Source: Cerasicoccus sp. TK19100
GTDB lineage: Bacteria > Verrucomicrobiota > Verrucomicrobiia > Opitutales > Cerasicoccaceae
NCBI RefSeq assembly: GCF_027257155.1
Contig: NZ_JAPWDU010000004.1
Span: 62,001 to 126,000, forward strand
Length of the DNA: 64,000 nt
Direction of reading: 5' to 3'
Shown: positions 44,985 to 53,146 of the stretch, piece after piece
How positions within the stretch are numbered: the first letter of the stretch is position 1
How the letters are laid out: each line of letters opens with the position of its first letter
Program-made: the position numbers and the translations under genes
Notes under the pieces: model-generated
Databases searched by the model: none
Told to the model about the DNA's origin: nothing
What the model saw: the letters and a program-made list of their open reading frames with translations, nothing else

Positions 44985-45043
44985 GGATGAACGTATGCGT
45001 GCGCTCCAATGTTTATACTCGCGGCCGCCGATTCGAGACAATC

Positions 45044-45060
45044 TTACAATTACGTGTAAT
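45044..45060. promoter_or_regulatory. Candidate operator in the LacI/PEP-CTERM intergenic region
   Basis: ATTAC-GT-GTAAT (45049-45060) is a near-palindrome overlapping TTACA/TGTAA (45044-45059), 60-76 bp upstream of the LacI start and about 80 bp upstream of the PEP-CTERM gene. Its place suggests autoregulation by the LacI protein, but the match to known LacI operators is weak. Confidence 0.3.
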
Positions 45061-45140
45061 GGTCCGGTCCTATTGACGATTCCGGGAGGGCAAAGCCTAA
45101 TGCACGCCTTCAAAGAATCACCAACCCAAGATCCTCAACA

Positions 45141-45884
45141 ATGAAAAACGTCCTCACACTCCCCCTCGCGTTCCTTTCGCTCAGCGCCTCTGGTGCCATC
45201 ATCGACAACTTCCAATCCGATACCGTAGGTGAAGCGCCAACCGATTGGTATAACGCCAACAATTGGACCGTAGAACTCGATCCTACTGATCCGACTAACA
45301 AGGTTCTGAACACGCAGAGCCGTGAAGGAAATCAATTAAGCGGCATAAGCGCCACGATTGGTGCCAGTTCAACCTTAACCCTTCAGTTCGATTTCTACAT
45401 TGGCTCCACGAGCTTGACTGATTTAACCATTGGCATGACGGGGATTGCGGATCTGTCGACCGCCAGCTTCTCCGATTTTGGCCCGATAACACGATTGCAG
45501 AATGGCGATATTCGTCTCTATCAGGGCGATGGCTCAGGCGGAGGCGCTTACACGGATGCCGACCAGTCAATAGACATCAATACATGGTATACGATGAGCA
45601 TGATTATTGACAATGCCAACAATACGGTAACGAGCACGATTACCGGAGGCGCTTTCAGCTCCCCCAGCATTCTGACCAGCAGTTCGCAGTCAACGTTTGC
45701 CTTCCGCCAAGACACCTCTGGCAACTTGGTCAATTTCGCGATCTACGGCAATACGAACAATAGGAATTCGTCGAATCCTATCCTGATTGACAACATATCC
45801 ATCATTCCCGAGCCAAGTACTTATGGTCTGTTGCTGGCAGCCTGTGTATTGGGGTTAGCCCTTGTGCGTCGCCACCAGCAGTAG
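45141..45884 (+). CDS. PEP-CTERM sorting domain protein
   Basis: A 247-residue exported protein: signal peptide (MKNVLTLPLAFLSLSASGA), a lectin- or LamG-like beta domain with IIDNFQSDTVGEAPTDWY and TLTLQFDFYIGSTS, and a C-terminal PEP-CTERM signal (IPEPSTYGLLLAACVLGLALVRRHQQ region). The domain is of the kind that often binds carbohydrate. It lies between the LacI gene and the alginate-lyase-like gene. Confidence 0.9.
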   Translation: MKNVLTLPLAFLSLSASGAIIDNFQSDTVGEAPTDWYNANNWTVELDPTDPTNKVLNTQSREGNQLSGISATIGASSTLTLQFDFYIGSTSLTDLTIGMTGIADLSTASFSDFGPITRLQNGDIRLYQGDGSGGGAYTDADQSIDINTWYTMSMIIDNANNTVTSTITGGAFSSPSILTSSSQSTFAFRQDTSGNLVNFAIYGNTNNRNSSNPILIDNISIIPEPSTYGLLLAACVLGLALVRRHQQ

Positions 45885-45915
45885 ATGGCGATTCTTTAGC
45901 GTAATACCAGTCTTC

Positions 45916-47185
45916 ATACTAAAAAAGCAGTGCCAATATTCGACTATTAGTTCCCCCACCTGGTTCATCTCTGGAGTGCTAGCCATAGCCGGAATTACTC
46001 CGGCCATGGCTACTCCAATTAACGAGCCCCAGGTGTCTGAGATCATTGTGGGCCATGTCTTTATATCAAGTCATACGTCAGCCAAGATTACTCGAGGCTG
46101 CACGCAGTCGCATCAGAAAGGACGATGCGGCTGTGCGCAACGAAACGCAATGGCTGCGCGCCGAAGCAAATAATGCACTACGCCAGGGCCCATTAACGAT
46201 TGTTGAAAAACAGCGGACGCCGCCGAGTGGTGATAAACGTGACTACATGAGTCAAGGCCCTTACTGGTGGGCCAACCCGGATACCCCGGACGGCTTGCCT
46301 TATATTCGGCGGGATGGAGAGCTAAATCCCGAAAGTGAAACTTTTGATCGGCAAAAACTCAAGTCGGTTACCCATGCCATCGATGTCCTGGCGCTGGCTT
46401 GGTACTTTTTTGACGATTCGCGCTATGCCGATCATGCCGTGAAACTACTGCGTGTCTTTCTCCTGGACGAAGCCACCGGCATGCGGCCTCATCTAGAATA
46501 TGGTCAGGCGATACCGGGCATCTGTACTGGCCGTGGCATCGGCATCATTGAAACAGTGATTTTAGCCCAGCCAATGGTAGACGCCATCTCCTTGCTTAAG
46601 GAGTCACCCAGTCTCTCATCGCAAGACTACGCAAGTTTGCAGGGCTGGTTCAGTGACTACCTGGACTGGCTGTTGACGAGTTCACATGGCGTATGTGAAT
46701 CAAAGGAACATAACAACCACGGCACTGCCTTTGATTTACAGGTCTGTGCGATGGCAATGTTTACGGACCAGACAGATATCGCCCGGGAAACGCTGAGCAC
46801 CGTTTTCGAAAAGCGAATCAAACAACACATCGAACCCGATGGTCGCCAGCCACACGAACTCTCACGAACCAGGGCCTTAAGCTACGCCACGTATAACTTG
46901 CAGTTACTATTCGGCCTGGCGGCGATCGGCGATAAGTGCTCGATCAATCTCTGGAACGCCGTTGATGAAACAAATCGCGGTTTGCGTGTAGCGCTCGACT
47001 GGCTCATCCCGTATTGGACGCAATCAGCGCCTTTTCCATACCAACAAATAGTCCCCTTCGATTACTCAGTTGCAGAATATCTGTTGTATAAGGCTTCATG
47101 CGCATACGATTGTTCATCCTATGAGGAAGCGGCCCGAAATTTGCCGGCCATGAAGCAGTCGCATCGATGGAATCGCTATCTGTAA
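45916..47185 (+). pseudogene. Alginate-lyase-like protein, apparent N-terminal frameshift
   Basis: From 46055 on one frame codes a 376-residue protein with the alginate lyase (PF05426-like) pattern: PPSGDKRDYMSQGPYWW, DGLPYIRRDGELNPES, YGQAIPGICTGRGIGIIET, NNHGTAFDLQ and RTRALSYATYNLQ. This part has no signal peptide. One frame over, 45916-46075 codes a good one (LKKQ, then WFISGVLAIAGI, cleavage at AMA) whose first codon is ATA. So the gene probably was secreted and is now disrupted near 46060-46090, or the sequence has an indel there. If translated as is, ATG 46055 would give a cytoplasmic enzyme. Confidence 0.65.
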
Positions 47186-47331
47186 GCGTCCACACTCTTG
47201 ACGCGCCAGGAACTAGAACATGGCATGATCGCCCCCCTCACGGAGGAGGACATCAACAGAGAGGATCGCTGCGAAATGCGCTCGCTTTTTCGGCCGCTTT
47301 CCCTACTGGCTACTGCATTTTAAAATACTCC

Positions 47332-47357
47332 TTTTCTCCGTGCCTCTGTGGTTTTAA
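47332..47357. repeat. Half-site of the CCACGAAG/CCACGGAG repeat family
   Basis: TTTTCTCCGTG and CCTCTGTGGTTTTAA match the inner arm wording of the repeat at 42608-42770. No partner arm is near. It lies between the alginate-lyase-like and secretin-like genes. Confidence 0.5.
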
Positions 47358-47464
47358 AGACTTAATTTGATTCTGCCCTAGAAGCCCGTGCGGATCCGCT
47401 CGAATTATCTTTGTTTGTGAAGACTAAAGATATAGATTAATTGTGGTCATTTAATAAGCCCACT

Positions 47465-48913
47465 ATGAAAACTCCAAAAGCAATCACCACAATTGCCCTG
47501 ATCACATTAAGCTTCGTGCTGATGCCGCACCCTGCTGATACGGCAGAAACTAAAGAAATAGCAGAAATCGATTTCGGTCCCTCAATCGACGAAGGCGAAC
47601 AATTGGTTTTCGGTGAAGATGAAGTTATCTCCATCGATTATCACAATGAAGACGTGCGCACGATCATTCGAGAAGTTGCCGACAGATATGACCTAAATTT
47701 GGTGATCCCAAATGACTTAAGGGGTAATACTAGCATAAAGCTGAGTAACGTAACCTGGCGACAGGTTTTCAGTATTTGTTTGGAGCCACTCGGCTATACT
47801 TACATAGATGATCGCAACATCGTTCGCATCATAAAAATAGCTGATCTGAGTCGTGAGCCTTTTATTACACGAGTCTTTCTGATCAATTACGCTGAGGCAG
47901 GGAAGATGCAGGACGCGCTCTTGCCCATGACGGATGGCAGCAAGGGAGGACGCGTTCAAGTTGACCAACGAACAAACGCGCTCCTAGTCACGGAGCGCCC
48001 GTCGCGGATGAATGACATCCAAGCGATCATTGACCGACTGGATCGTCCGACCCCGCAAGTATCAATTGAGGCCAAGCTGTTCGAACTCGTGACTCGCGAG
48101 CGTTTCGATAGTGACGCAGATGAATCCGATGCGGCGGATTCCGTCATCGATGATATCAATGAAAAGGGGTCGGCCATATACAATCCGCAAGCCGCCGATG
48201 AATTATTGCGTAAGCTGGAGACGGTTAAAGGCGCGCGGCTGGTGACGACCATGAAAGTCATCGCATTGGATGAGCAGGATGCGGGTGTCCAAGTGACCAA
48301 GCGCTTTCCGGTGCCGCATTTTTCTTACAATGAAGCGAAGGGAGCTTTCGTTGCGGATGGATTTGAATACCAAACAGTGGATGCGAACCTAATGGTCCGC
48401 CCCGAAGTTAACAGCGCCGGCTTCATTCGCTTAAGGATTACGCCCAAACTAACCACTCGCATCGGCGAAACGAGCTTTGCCGGTCAAGGCGTTGCGGCAA
48501 GCCTGCCGCTGACCTCATCGAAAACGTTTTCAACCACGATGATCGTCAAAGATGGTTTCACCCTGATGCTGGGTGGAGTCGGCGAGTCGATTAATCAGCA
48601 CTTGGTAGCGCCGACTCCGGCAGGTACCTCAACAGCAGCAGACCAACCTCCCGTTGAAGAAATCATAACAAGCAACTTCGTTATCTTTGTAACCGCAAAA
48701 ACACTCAATCCCGACGGAACCAATTACGAGGATATTGCCGACCCGCGAGTCCTACGCGAAATGAAGATTACTGACAGCGAGCTCCCCGGCTACCAAATCC
48801 CCGAAGAGCAACTTGAATTGCTGAACCAAATACGCGACCAGCGCAATGAGTCTGCTCGCCAAGAGGCGGAGCTTGAGTATCGAGAAGAACTTGAGGCTGG
48901 CAGGAGTAATTGA
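47465..48913 (+). CDS. Secretin-like outer-membrane protein (orphan)
   Basis: A 482-residue protein with a signal peptide, an N0/STN-like domain (VISIDYHNEDVRTIIREVADRY, about residues 60-120), an N1-like domain (FITRVFLINYAEAGKMQDALL, RTNALLVTERPSRMNDIQAIIDRLD) and a C-terminal secretin region (VSIEAKLFEL, SKTFSTTMIVKDGFTLMLGGV, NFVIFVTAKTLNPDG), then an acidic tail with a predicted coiled coil. The order fits GspD/PilQ-type secretins, shorter than full GspD. No other type II, III or IV pilus gene is adjacent. ATG 47465 was chosen over 47441 for the signal peptide. Confidence 0.88.
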   Translation: MKTPKAITTIALITLSFVLMPHPADTAETKEIAEIDFGPSIDEGEQLVFGEDEVISIDYHNEDVRTIIREVADRYDLNLVIPNDLRGNTSIKLSNVTWRQVFSICLEPLGYTYIDDRNIVRIIKIADLSREPFITRVFLINYAEAGKMQDALLPMTDGSKGGRVQVDQRTNALLVTERPSRMNDIQAIIDRLDRPTPQVSIEAKLFELVTRERFDSDADESDAADSVIDDINEKGSAIYNPQAADELLRKLETVKGARLVTTMKVIALDEQDAGVQVTKRFPVPHFSYNEAKGAFVADGFEYQTVDANLMVRPEVNSAGFIRLRITPKLTTRIGETSFAGQGVAASLPLTSSKTFSTTMIVKDGFTLMLGGVGESINQHLVAPTPAGTSTAADQPPVEEIITSNFVIFVTAKTLNPDGTNYEDIADPRVLREMKITDSELPGYQIPEEQLELLNQIRDQRNESARQEAELEYREELEAGRSN

Positions 48914-49100
48914 GCAGAGGTCGAAACGCCCACTGCTCAATACCCGCTTAGCTCCTAATAAAGCGGCAATCTTTGATTCAATATTCGTTAACAGTGCTAC
49001 GGTTGTTGAGCAAAGCCAGTGTATGCCGTGTGAAACCGCGGCGCTTGTTACCATGAATCCAAGAGTTTGTTGCATCAAAACACCCACTCTTGCTCCTCCT

Positions 49101-49185
49101 TACGCCCAGGGGCGTAGCGGGCTTACGTCCGGGGGCGTAGGATGGTTACGTCCCGGGACGCAGATGGGCTACGTCCATGGACGTA
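49101..49185. repeat. Tandem array of four 16-bp palindromes, exact 23-bp period (array B)
   Basis: Units start at 49101, 49124, 49147 and 49170 with 7-bp spacers: TACGCCCAGGGGCGTA, TACGTCCGGGGGCGTA, TACGTCCCGGGACGCA and TACGTCCATGGACGTA. The first and last have 7-bp arms that pair perfectly, although their arm sequences differ. It lies between the convergent secretin-like and DNA-binding genes, exactly as array A lies between convergent genes. The surrounding 48914-49212 holds nothing else. Confidence 0.85.
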
Positions 49186-49212
49186 AGAGGTATCAACGCC
49201 TAAGGAAAGGGC

Positions 49213-49971
49213 CTAAGCGACGGCTTGGTTTAAGGCGGTAACTGGCGGGCTTTCGACCGACAAGACCTGCTTGTATTCACCCACCACCAGGGTGGTGCAG
49301 TCGCGCTGGCGGGAGCAGACTTCGAGGCGGTATTCGCCGGGCGGGAGGTCGTAAGGTGCCTGGGTGATCAGCCATTGTGGCGTGTTCATCACCACGTCCG
49401 GCAGGCGGATGGACTGTTGCGGAAACTGGCCAGTGGGGACGAGGAAAATGCCCTCGTCCGGTGCGGCTTCGTTGAACTTCAGGCGCGCGCCGTAGAGCTT
49501 CAGTGGCGTACCGGGCGCGAGGGTCGTAACGTGTTCCCGGCGCGTGTTGAAAACGGCGGTAATGTTCGGGCGCAGACGGGTATCCGGCGCATGGACGCGC
49601 TCCCAGCTTAGTTGACGGTTGATGTCTTTCTTGAGCTTGGGCGGCAGGCGGACGCCGACCTTGACCTGGTGGCGCTTCGGGTCGCGAAGCTCGTTGATAT
49701 CGTCGAAGGTGCCCTGGATCGCGGGAATAAACTGCGCCAGCCCCTGTAGGTTGACGCGGCGGCCTTCGCGCAGGCTGTCGCGGACCTCGTCGCCCAATGC
49801 TGCGAGCACAGCGGCGACCTCGTGCTCGCGCATACCGGTTCGCGTAGCGAGGCGTTGATGCAAAGCCTTGCCCTGCAAGGTATCTTCGCCTTTTACGCGG
49901 GCGATGTATTGGCCCTTGGCGCCGGATTGGGAGTCAATGTTTCGAAAGGATTCGAGATAGTATTTCAGCAT
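49213..49971 (-). CDS. HU/IHF-like DNA-binding protein with DUF4469-type C-terminus
   Basis: A 252-residue protein. The N-terminal half (residues 1-120) reads like an HU-type DNA-binding domain (KALHQRLATRTGMREHEVAAVLAALGDEVRDSLREGRRVNLQGLAQF), followed by a C-terminal Ig-like DUF4469 domain (APDEGIFLVPTGQ, YDLPPGEYRLEVCSRQRDCTTLVVG). Proteins of this kind are known from Bacteroidetes and Verrucomicrobia as nucleoid-type proteins of unknown role. ATG 49971 starts on the domain. Confidence 0.83.
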   Translation of the reverse strand: MLKYYLESFRNIDSQSGAKGQYIARVKGEDTLQGKALHQRLATRTGMREHEVAAVLAALGDEVRDSLREGRRVNLQGLAQFIPAIQGTFDDINELRDPKRHQVKVGVRLPPKLKKDINRQLSWERVHAPDTRLRPNITAVFNTRREHVTTLAPGTPLKLYGARLKFNEAAPDEGIFLVPTGQFPQQSIRLPDVVMNTPQWLITQAPYDLPPGEYRLEVCSRQRDCTTLVVGEYKQVLSVESPPVTALNQAVA

Positions 49972-50278
49972 GATAGTGGTGGATTTAGGATTAATTTGTT
50001 CAGTGAACATTATTATCCCAATCAGTGTAATCCATAAGCCGAAATAGCGTGCATTTTAACCACGAAGGCAACGAAGAGCACGAAGAGCGAATTAAAGAAA
50101 TACGATTGTGAACCACAGAGGCCACGGAGAGACGGAAATATGTCCCTACCGCACACAGGTATCGTAGAGCCTCAGCATCGAAACGAAAAACCGCAGAGGA
50201 CGCGGAGAGCGCCGAGAAAGATATGAGCAATCCTCTGCGTTCTCCGCGTCCTCTGCGGTTAAAAAGACTGGTCCGTGC
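49972..50278. other. 307-bp gap rich in inverted-repeat half-sites
   Basis: No gene. It contains half-sites of the CCACGAAG family at 50058-50084 and 50111-50130 and the full hairpin at 50189-50260. The rest shows nothing. Confidence 0.65.
50189..50260 (-). repeat. Inverted repeat after prs (20-bp perfect arms)
   Basis: AACCGCAGAGGACGCGGAGA (50189-50208) pairs exactly with 50241-50260, with a 32-nt middle. Read on the minus strand it lies 19 bp past the prs stop and is followed by TTTTCGTTTCG, so it may serve as prs terminator. Confidence 0.65.
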
Positions 50279-51229
50279 TTAGAAGCCCTTGATCTCGAAG
50301 AGGCTGGTGACGGATTCGTTGCTGTGGATGTGCATGATCGCCTTGCCGAGGAGCTCGGCGACGGAGAGCACCGTGATGGGCAGGTCGCGCGGTTCAATGG
50401 GCGTGGTGTTGGTTGTGATCAGCTCATCGAGAATGCCGGACTTGAGGCGCTCGTAGCCAATGTCGTTCAAGACGCCGTGGGTGACGGCGGCGCGAACGCT
50501 GTTAGCGCCGTTCTTCTTAAGAAGCTTGGCGGCAGCGGTCAGCGTGCCGGCAGTCTCGGTCATGTCGTCGATCAGGAGCACGTCCTTGCCGTCGACATCG
50601 CCCACGAGATTGAAGGCCTCCACGTCCGTGGCGCTCATGCGCTTTTTGGCAACGAAGCCCAGCGGCGCATTGAGGATTTCCGCGTAGGCGGCGGCCATTT
50701 TCATCCCGCCAACGTCCGGCGAATAGACCACTAGATCGCTCTCCAGCTTGAGCTGCTGCAGGTAGTTAGAGAACACGGGAGACGCGTAAAGATGATCGAC
50801 CGGGATATCAAAGAAGCCCTGAATTTGCTGGGCGTGGAGGTCCATCGCGAGGACACGGGTCGCACCGGCGGCAGCAATCAGATTGGCCACGAGCTTGGCA
50901 GTAATCGGCACGCGCGGCTGGTCCTTGCGGTCCTGGCGGGCGTAGCCGAAGAACGGCAGCACGGCCGTAATGCGGCTGGCCGATGCGCGGCGGGCGGCAT
51001 CAATCATGATCAGGAGCTCCATCAGATGATGGTTCGCAGGGCCGCAGGTGGGCTGCACGAGGAAGATATCGCGTCCGCGGATATTTTCGTCGATGCGCAC
51101 GAAGGTTTCGCCATCGGGGAAGGTCGTGACGATCGCCTTACCCAAGCGACAGCCTAGATATTGGCAGATCTCCTCGGCCAATTTGGGATTGGCGTTACCC
51201 GTGAAGATTTTAAGTTCCTGTTCTTTCAT
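50279..51229 (-). CDS. prs: Ribose-phosphate pyrophosphokinase
   Basis: A 316-residue enzyme that makes PRPP from ribose-5-phosphate and ATP. Motifs: FPDGETFVRIDENIRG, the PRPP synthase signature and ATP loop YARQDRKDQPR, DLHAQQIQGFFDIPVDHL, and the ribose-phosphate loop VLLIDDMTETAGTL. Length is typical. ATG 51229 gives the standard N-terminus (KIFTGNANPKLA). It is the last gene of the dnaB-bamA-ompH-lpxD-prs run, about 105 bp after lpxD. Confidence 0.95.
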   Translation of the reverse strand: MKEQELKIFTGNANPKLAEEICQYLGCRLGKAIVTTFPDGETFVRIDENIRGRDIFLVQPTCGPANHHLMELLIMIDAARRASASRITAVLPFFGYARQDRKDQPRVPITAKLVANLIAAAGATRVLAMDLHAQQIQGFFDIPVDHLYASPVFSNYLQQLKLESDLVVYSPDVGGMKMAAAYAEILNAPLGFVAKKRMSATDVEAFNLVGDVDGKDVLLIDDMTETAGTLTAAAKLLKKNGANSVRAAVTHGVLNDIGYERLKSGILDELITTNTTPIEPRDLPITVLSVAELLGKAIMHIHSNESVTSLFEIKGF

Positions 51230-51333
51230 GCCGGTGTTTTCGAAATCGAGAATGTCAGTCAAAGCAAAGGTGAAGTTCAACAAATACGTTACGTATGGCG
51301 AGGTTTTCCCGAAAAAAATGAAGCAGCAAAACC

Positions 51334-52377
51334 TTAGTGCGAAGAAGACAAGACCGCGTCTTCGATTTTCTCGATGCGCTTGAACAGCTCGGGCAGGCGC
51401 TTGGAGAGGATGTGGATGCGGTTGGCCAGGGAGGCTTCCAGCGCAGGGCTGCCACGGTAGTATTTACCAGGCTCGGTATCGAAATGGACCCCACCCTGCG
51501 CGCCGACGACGGTGCCAGCGGCGAGATTCAAGTGGCCGGTGATTCCCGCCTGCCCGGCGATGACCACGTGGTGATCGAGGATAGTGCTGCCGGACACGCC
51601 GGCCTGAGCCACGATCAGGCAATGCGGGCCTACCTGCACGTTGTGCGCGATTTGCACGAGGTTGTCGATCTTGGCCCCCTCCCCGATGCGGGTGCTACTG
51701 AAGCGCGCGCGGTCGATAGTGGTGTTGGCTCCGATCTCCACGTCGTTCTCAATAATGACGTTACCGATCTGCGGGACCTTTTCGTGGATGCCCTTGGGGC
51801 TCTCGTAGCCAAAACCGTCGGAGCCGATCACGCCGCCAGCATGAATGCGCACGCGGTCGCCGAGCACACACGCGGCGTGGATGACCACCTGCGGGCGCAG
51901 CCAGCAACGCTCGCCGATTACCACATCGCGGCCAACAAATACCTGGGCCTGTAGCCACGTTCCTTCGCCGATGGTCGCACCGGCTTCGATTATACAGCCC
52001 GGGCCGATGTGCGCGCCGGGGGCAATCGTCGCGGACTCATCAATGAAGGCGCTCGGGTGGATGCCGGGCTCCGGCCAGGGCCAGAGTTTGGACTCCAGTG
52101 CGCCGCAAATACGGGCCAGTGCCAGCGAGGGATTCTGCACCGCCAGAAAGCATTGGTTTTCCTTGGGCTCGCCCTCGTAATCAGCGGGCACGAGGATGAC
52201 GCTCGCCTGGCTTTCTTTGACCTCCGGCGTGTATTTTTTGTTGCCGAGGAAAGACAGGTCACCCGGTTGCGCGTCCTTGAGGGCCGCAATTCCGGACACG
52301 ACGCCGTCAAAGCCGCCAGTGGATTTCCCGGCGCCACTCAGGCTCTTCAGTTGCTCTACGGTAAACGCGATTTGCAT
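51334..52377 (-). CDS. lpxD: UDP-3-O-(3-hydroxymyristoyl)glucosamine N-acyltransferase
   Basis: A 347-residue lipid A biosynthesis enzyme. The N-terminal uridine-binding domain (about 1-105) is followed by a left-handed beta-helix of hexapeptide repeats ([22 protein letters not shown] and many more) and a C-terminal helix. [11 protein letters not shown] contains the family's active-site histidine region. It implies the organism makes lipid A and an outer membrane. It follows ompH after a terminator-like hairpin. Confidence 0.95.
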   Translation of the reverse strand: MQIAFTVEQLKSLSGAGKSTGGFDGVVSGIAALKDAQPGDLSFLGNKKYTPEVKESQASVILVPADYEGEPKENQCFLAVQNPSLALARICGALESKLWPWPEPGIHPSAFIDESATIAPGAHIGPGCIIEAGATIGEGTWLQAQVFVGRDVVIGERCWLRPQVVIHAACVLGDRVRIHAGGVIGSDGFGYESPKGIHEKVPQIGNVIIENDVEIGANTTIDRARFSSTRIGEGAKIDNLVQIAHNVQVGPHCLIVAQAGVSGSTILDHHVVIAGQAGITGHLNLAAGTVVGAQGGVHFDTEPGKYYRGSPALEASLANRIHILSKRLPELFKRIEKIEDAVLSSSH

Positions 52378-52448
52378 CTGGGAAAAGACTCATGCCCCGA
52401 TCCGCACTTGGCGAACATTTAATCCCCCCAACCTGAAGAATTGGATGT

Positions 52449-52483
52449 AAAAAAAGCCCCGGCAGATGATCTCCACCGGGGCT
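52449..52483 (-). terminator. Rho-independent terminator after ompH
   Basis: AGCCCCGG and CCGGGGCT form an 8-bp stem (12-13-nt loop) followed on the minus strand by seven T residues. It lies 22 bp past the ompH stop and would separate ompH from lpxD. Confidence 0.88.
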
Positions 52484-52504
52484 GAAAATGATTACTGAAT
52501 CAGA

Positions 52505-53053
52505 CTACGGTTTGTCCGCGTTGAGCTTGGTCATCACTTCTTCGGTGATGTCCATGGCTTCGCTGGAGTAAACCACAGCGAGGCCCTGAGTGTTCAGGAC
52601 GAGGTCTGCGCCCTTGCCCTTGGCCACTTCGGTAACAACCGCCTGGATGTCGGAAAGGTGCAGCTCGGTGATGGCCTGGCGGCGCTGCTGCAGCTGGCGA
52701 TCCGTGGTCTGGCGGAACTGGTTTACGTCGCGCTCTTTTTGCTGGATGGTCTGAATCTTCGTCTGAGCTTCCTTGGCGATCTCTTGCTTACGCTCTTCGG
52801 AGATGGCCGGGCTGGAGGCTTCCGCCTGCATAGCCTGCAGCTGCTCAGTCATTTGCATGCCCTCTTGGATCATGCTCTGGATTTCCTGCTGCGCGTTTTC
52901 AATGGAGCTCTGGAACTTTGCTTCGGCTTCCTTGGCCTTCCAGTAACCGTCGTAAAGCTTAGCAACGTTTACCGTGAGGATGACCGGGGAATTCTGCGCA
53001 AAAGCAACGCTCATGGCGCCGAATGCGAGGAGGGTGATCAGGATTTTTCTCAT
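52505..53053 (-). CDS. OmpH/Skp family periplasmic chaperone
   Basis: A 182-residue protein with a signal peptide (cleavage near AFAQN, residue 20) and a long helical coiled-coil body (KEAEAKFQSSIENAQQEIQSM through QQKERDVNQFRQTTDRQLQQR), then a short C-terminal beta part. Skp holds unfolded outer-membrane proteins in the periplasm. Its place after bamA and before lpxD is the common Gram-negative order. It lies about 90 bp after bamA. Confidence 0.9.
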   Translation of the reverse strand: MRKILITLLAFGAMSVAFAQNSPVILTVNVAKLYDGYWKAKEAEAKFQSSIENAQQEIQSMIQEGMQMTEQLQAMQAEASSPAISEERKQEIAKEAQTKIQTIQQKERDVNQFRQTTDRQLQQRRQAITELHLSDIQAVVTEVAKGKGADLVLNTQGLAVVYSSEAMDITEEVMTKLNADKP

Positions 53054-53146
53054 AGTTAGGATTTTGATAATCTAGGGCGTCTTGCTGGTATATGAAAAGG
53101 TAATGGCCTTTGGTGGTAACAGGCCCGTCTATTCCTGACAAGCGGA

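Noticed and set aside
49101-49185. CRISPR array at the second palindrome locus
   Set aside because: Same reasons: 7-bp spacers, variable palindromic units, no cas genes.
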